A stretch of DNA of 17,507 nucleotides, taken from assembly GCA_002403515.1 (NCBI GenBank), contig DHHZ01000001.1, positions 1 through 17,507 of the forward strand, in the 5' to 3' direction. The translations under genes were made by a program, and so were the position numbers. This DNA is from Legionellales bacterium UBA4759. GTDB taxonomy: Bacteria > Pseudomonadota > Gammaproteobacteria > Legionellales > Legionellaceae. Under the pieces are notes generated by a model. It was not told where the DNA came from and made no database searches. It saw only the letters and a list, made by a program, of their open reading frames with translations. This document shows, in pieces, positions 15,211-17,507 of the stretch; position 1 is the first letter of the stretch; every line of letters begins with the position of its first letter.

Positions 15211-16150
15211 AGAACAGCTGATTAGTCAAGCACGAGCTGGCGGTTATAAACCTGAAATTCTGGAAAAAGTGTATCGGCTGCTTGATGTATTTCAGCAAAT
15301 CATGGCAGTTCCCTTCCTACAAGAGCGTCTGGTTCTAAAAGGTGGAACGGCACTTAACCTGTTCTGTTTTGAAAAGTTGCCAAGGCTGTCTGTGGATATC
15401 GATCTCAACTATATCGGAGCACTTGATCGAGAAAAAATGCTGGAAGAAAAACCACTGATTGTGGATGCTGTTGGGCAGATCATGTCGCAAAATCAATTTG
15501 AGCGCCATCGTGCACCTATGAAACATGCTGGAGGAAAGATGGTATGGTTTTATCCAAGCTTACTGGGACAAAGGGGGTCTTTGGAAATTGATATCAACTT
15601 TATGTATCGACAACCGTTATTTCCAATCGGTTTAAAATCTCCAAACATCGAAGCCTACAAAAGCCTCAGCGGCCCAGTTCTTGATATTCATGAGTTAGCA
15701 GCTGGTAAATTATCTGCTTTATTTGATCGAAGTGCGAGCCGGGATTGGTTTGATGCGCATTACCTATTAACCCAGATACCTATAGATAAAAATAAGTTAA
15801 AACTTGCCTTTGTCACCTATTTGGCAATGACCAAGATTGAGTTTTCAAAGCTTGTTCCAGATCAAATAGATTATGATTTAACAGATTTGCGCAATCGATT
15901 GGTTCCCGTAATGCATCAGCTCTCTGTTTCAAGAAATACAAGAGAATTAAAGGAGTGGGCGACTGCACGAATAAGCGAATTAAGACAGGAGCTGTCAAGC
16001 ATATTACCCCTTGAAGAACATGAGATTTTGTTCATCAATAAAATTCGAGACGAGGGGATTATCTCGCCTGAACTCATCACCAATGATCTGGAAATATCAC
16101 AAAGAATTAAGAATCATCCGGCAATTAACTGGGCGATGAAACAGCGGTAA
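15200..16150 (+). CDS. AbiEii/AbiGii-family nucleotidyltransferase toxin
   Basis: The 316-residue product is a DUF1814-type nucleotidyltransferase. It shows the family core LKGGTALNLF (Gly48-Gly49-Thr50) followed by RLSVDIDLNY with the metal-binding Asp66 and Asp68, and further downstream the segment ELAAGKLSALFDRSASRDWFDAHYLL, with the Lys and Asp of motifs II-III of this toxin family. AbiEii toxins arrest growth, and the related MenT toxins add nucleotides to tRNA 3' ends; the target here is unknown. The start is a TTG at 15200 inside the antitoxin gene, preceded by GGAAGAG; no earlier ATG exists in frame and conservation needs the segment before residue 48. All visible catalytic residues are intact, so the toxin is probably active and held in check by its partner. 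Confidence 0.9.
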   Translation: MNSKEQLISQARAGGYKPEILEKVYRLLDVFQQIMAVPFLQERLVLKGGTALNLFCFEKLPRLSVDIDLNYIGALDREKMLEEKPLIVDAVGQIMSQNQFERHRAPMKHAGGKMVWFYPSLLGQRGSLEIDINFMYRQPLFPIGLKSPNIEAYKSLSGPVLDIHELAAGKLSALFDRSASRDWFDAHYLLTQIPIDKNKLKLAFVTYLAMTKIEFSKLVPDQIDYDLTDLRNRLVPVMHQLSVSRNTRELKEWATARISELRQELSSILPLEEHEILFINKIRDEGIISPELITNDLEISQRIKNHPAINWAMKQR

Positions 16151-16237
16151 CCCATTATGAAAAACTACCCAATATCTGCCCAAAAAACAGAGGTACTTAA
16201 TATACCCCAGTAATAACAACAAGTTACCAAAAATTCT

Positions 16238-16266
16238 CGCGGGTTCTATTCCCGCCGCCTCCACCA
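16238..16266 (+). pseudogene. ssrA 3'-end fragment (T-arm, acceptor strand, CCA)
   Basis: It carries the T-arm GCGGG-TTCTATT-CCCGC, CGCCTCC and ACCA, but no 5' half to pair with. The T-loop reads TTCTATT where the intact gene has TTCGATT, as expected for a copy under no selection. It marks the distal junction of the island. Confidence 0.88.
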
Positions 16267-16295
16267 ATCTTTCTAATCACTAATGAATGTCAAAG

Positions 16296-16339
16296 ACCAC
16301 AAAAAACCCAGCTAGCACAGGGGGTTTAAGTGGTTTTTT
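16296..16339. terminator. Duplicated ssrA terminator (right copy)
   Basis: The stem ACCAC (16296-16300) with GTGGT (16330-16334) encloses AAACCC/GGGTTT and is followed by T's on the plus strand, so it can end the abiE transcript. On the minus strand the inner hairpin is followed by GGGTTTTTTG, so it may also stop transcription arriving from the fic side. Confidence 0.7.
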
Positions 16340-16400
16340 ATTTAATTGAGTTGTTTTTGGTCGTCTTTAATTGGCTCAAAAATCACCCAAAATTAAGGAT

Positions 16401-16430
16401 ATTATACCATCAGAAAATTTTTTGCGACAA
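16401..16430 (-). promoter_or_regulatory. Promoter-like site pointing leftward, downstream of fic
   Basis: On the minus strand TTGTCG (16430-16425), an 18-bp spacer and TGGTATAAT with a perfect -10 (16406-16401). No open frame follows before the right repeat, so if active it makes an RNA reading into the right repeat and its terminator. The extended -10 is the same as that of ssrA. Confidence 0.35.
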
Positions 16431-16438
16431 ACCCCTTT

Positions 16439-17507
16439 TTAATCAGCGTCCTTAAATAAGATTTGCATGAATTTTGTATTGATATATATTTTTTCTCTTC
16501 CAATTTCTATTTCTTTCAAAATGCCCTCACTAACAAATTTCTGCAGATATTCGGCAGCAGTTTGTCTTTTCACTATCCCTGCATCTACGACATTAGAAAT
16601 TCTACAGTAAGGTTGTACAAAAAGAAGTTCTACTAATTCTCTTGAATATATTTTAGGTTGTTTATTTTTTACATACTCCACAGTTTCTTCCATTAGGCCG
16701 ACAATGTTCTTAATCCTATTGCAAGTCCATTGGGAAGTGTTTGCGACGGCATTTAACATGTAAATAATCCAAGACTCCCAATCATCCTTTAAAGTTACAT
16801 TTAATAGATTTTGGTAATATTCTTTTTTATGCTTGATAATATAACGGCTCAAATAAAGAACAGGTATGGTTAATAGTTCTTGCTCGATTAAATACAATAT
16901 ATTTAAAATTCTTCCCGTTCGGCCATTCCCATCCGTGAATGGGTGAATTGCTTCAAATTGATAATGCCCTATAGCCATTTTTATTAATGGATCAATATCA
17001 TTCTTTTCATGTAAAAATACTTCCCAATTATGAAGCTTTTTTCTTAAAAGCGCCTCGCCCTCAGGTGGAGTATAAATTATTTCTCCCGTTGCTTGATTCG
17101 AGAGAGTAGTTCCTGGAACCTTTCTTATTGGCATTTCAATGCCATGCAAGGTTGAACATAAACTTTCTGCTAAGACCGTATTTAATGGTCGAGATTTAAT
17201 AGATTCAAAGCCTTCTCTTAAAGCGGTTCTATAACGTAAAGCTTCTTTTGTAGCTGGATCTATATTAGTTTCGGAACTGCTATTTGCGTATTGAAATAAC
17301 GTATCTGTTGTAGTCACTATGTTTTCAATCTCTGAACTTGCTTGTGCTTCTAGCAAAGGCAAAGAGTTTATTAGAACGCTTTGGTTTGGTAACATTTCTG
17401 CTGCTTTTCTCAGCTCTGCTAATGACGCACGTGCTTCAATACACACTTTCAGTATTTTTTTAGTTTCTATATCCTGTTTGGGAGGCAAGAAGTGGGTCAA
17501 AAAATTA
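16439..17507 (-). CDS. Class II Fic-domain AMP-transferase, N-terminus beyond right edge
   Basis: Fic enzymes transfer AMP (less often other groups) to hydroxyl side chains of target proteins. Numbering from the TTG at 17500, the protein has an N-terminal Fic_N-like region, the inhibitory motif SSEIEN (Ser55, Glu59, Asn60, matching [S/T]xxxE[G/N]) that makes it a class II, self-inhibited Fic, the catalytic motif HPFTDGNGRTGR (His186-Arg197), and a C-terminal winged-helix-like domain (about 295-350). It resembles the Shewanella SoFic protein throughout. No ATG precedes the TTG within the seven remaining bases and the frame stays open (AAT TTT), so the true start probably lies outside the window. 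The gene sits just beyond the right island repeat, facing it. All active-site residues are intact. Confidence 0.92.
   Translation of the reverse strand, partial: NFLTHFLPPKQDIETKKILKVCIEARASLAELRKAAEMLPNQSVLINSLPLLEAQASSEIENIVTTTDTLFQYANSSSETNIDPATKEALRYRTALREGFESIKSRPLNTVLAESLCSTLHGIEMPIRKVPGTTLSNQATGEIIYTPPEGEALLRKKLHNWEVFLHEKNDIDPLIKMAIGHYQFEAIHPFTDGNGRTGRILNILYLIEQELLTIPVLYLSRYIIKHKKEYYQNLLNVTLKDDWESWIIYMLNAVANTSQWTCNRIKNIVGLMEETVEYVKNKQPKIYSRELVELLFVQPYCRISNVVDAGIVKRQTAAEYLQKFVSEGILKEIEIGREKIYINTKFMQILFKDAD

Larger units (their letters stand above)
14130..16365. mobile_element. Minimal ssrA-integrated genomic island carrying abiE
   Basis: Two 128-bp direct repeats of the ssrA 3' end plus downstream sequence bracket the segment, and the repeat period is 2108 bp. 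The 3' end of ssrA is a well-known target of tyrosine-recombinase islands, which regenerate the gene at one junction and leave a fragment at the other. Here ssrA is intact on the left and a 29-bp fragment is on the right. The cargo is only an AbiEi/AbiEii pair, whose codons look somewhat more GC-rich than the flanking genes. No integrase, excisionase or replication gene is inside, so it is either a remnant or an element mobilised in trans. The exact ends within the repeat cannot be fixed. Confidence 0.8.
16238..16365 (+). repeat. Direct repeat, right (attR-like)
   Basis: Second copy of the 128-bp repeat. It differs from the left copy at eight positions; the differences on the left copy are at 14139, 14181, 14193, 14204, 14212, 14239, 14247 and 14254. 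The bases before 16238 (AAAATTCT) share nothing with ssrA. Confidence 0.93.

Noticed and set aside
14159..16237. Search for an integrase, excisionase or transposase in the island
   Set aside because: The only substantial frames are the two abiE genes; the other frames there are short shadows with no recognisable recombinase motif.
16238..16266. Possible tRNA gene ending in CCA
   Set aside because: Only the T-arm, acceptor 3' strand and CCA are present, with no D-arm, anticodon arm or 5' acceptor strand upstream; it is the duplicated tmRNA end.
1..17507. CRISPR array, rRNA or other tRNA genes
   Set aside because: No regularly spaced short repeats and no rRNA or complete tRNA structure were seen on either strand.

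Overview
The window looks like the chromosome of an AT-rich gammaproteobacterium, most plausibly of the Legionellales (Legionella/Coxiella/Berkiella-like). This is inferred from the low G+C, a tkt-gap-pgk cluster, a cytosolic patatin-like lipase, a short POT-family permease and several lineage-restricted membrane or secreted proteins. No rRNA gene or other taxonomic marker was available to confirm it.

Layout. Positions 1-1466 hold poorly characterised small genes: a minus-strand gene cut by the left edge, a divergent small secreted protein with its own terminator, and a short ORF whose stop codon overlaps that of the next gene. Positions 1463-5200 hold a patatin-like phospholipase (minus), a POT/PTR peptide transporter (plus) and a four-helix membrane protein with coiled coils (plus), closed by a clear terminator. 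Positions 5208-9421 are a minus-strand central-carbon operon, transketolase - GAPDH/Epd-class dehydrogenase - phosphoglycerate kinase. Positions 9570-11192 encode a large multi-spanning membrane protein of unknown function. Positions 11251-13727 are a translationally coupled pair, oligopeptidase A (prlC) and a glutathione peroxidase. The tmRNA gene ssrA follows at 13763-14158.

The most interesting region is 14130-16365. The last 29 bases of ssrA (T-arm, acceptor 3' strand and CCA) plus about 100 bp downstream, including the terminator, occur twice as 128-bp direct repeats (120/128 identical by my alignment) exactly 2108 bp apart. Between them lie only two genes, an AbiEi-like antitoxin/repressor and an AbiEii-like nucleotidyltransferase toxin (type IV toxin-antitoxin / abortive infection). 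They have their own promoter, overlaid by a long inverted repeat, and a separate perfect 17-bp hairpin abuts the left repeat. No integrase is present. This reads as a minimal, cargo-only defence island integrated in ssrA, either mobilised in trans or a remnant of a larger island. A class II Fic AMP-transferase gene lies just beyond the right repeat and runs off the right edge.

Start codons were chosen from conservation, Shine-Dalgarno sequences and promoter positions; several are ATGs internal to the longest open frame. All promoter calls are by eye and tentative unless stated otherwise.
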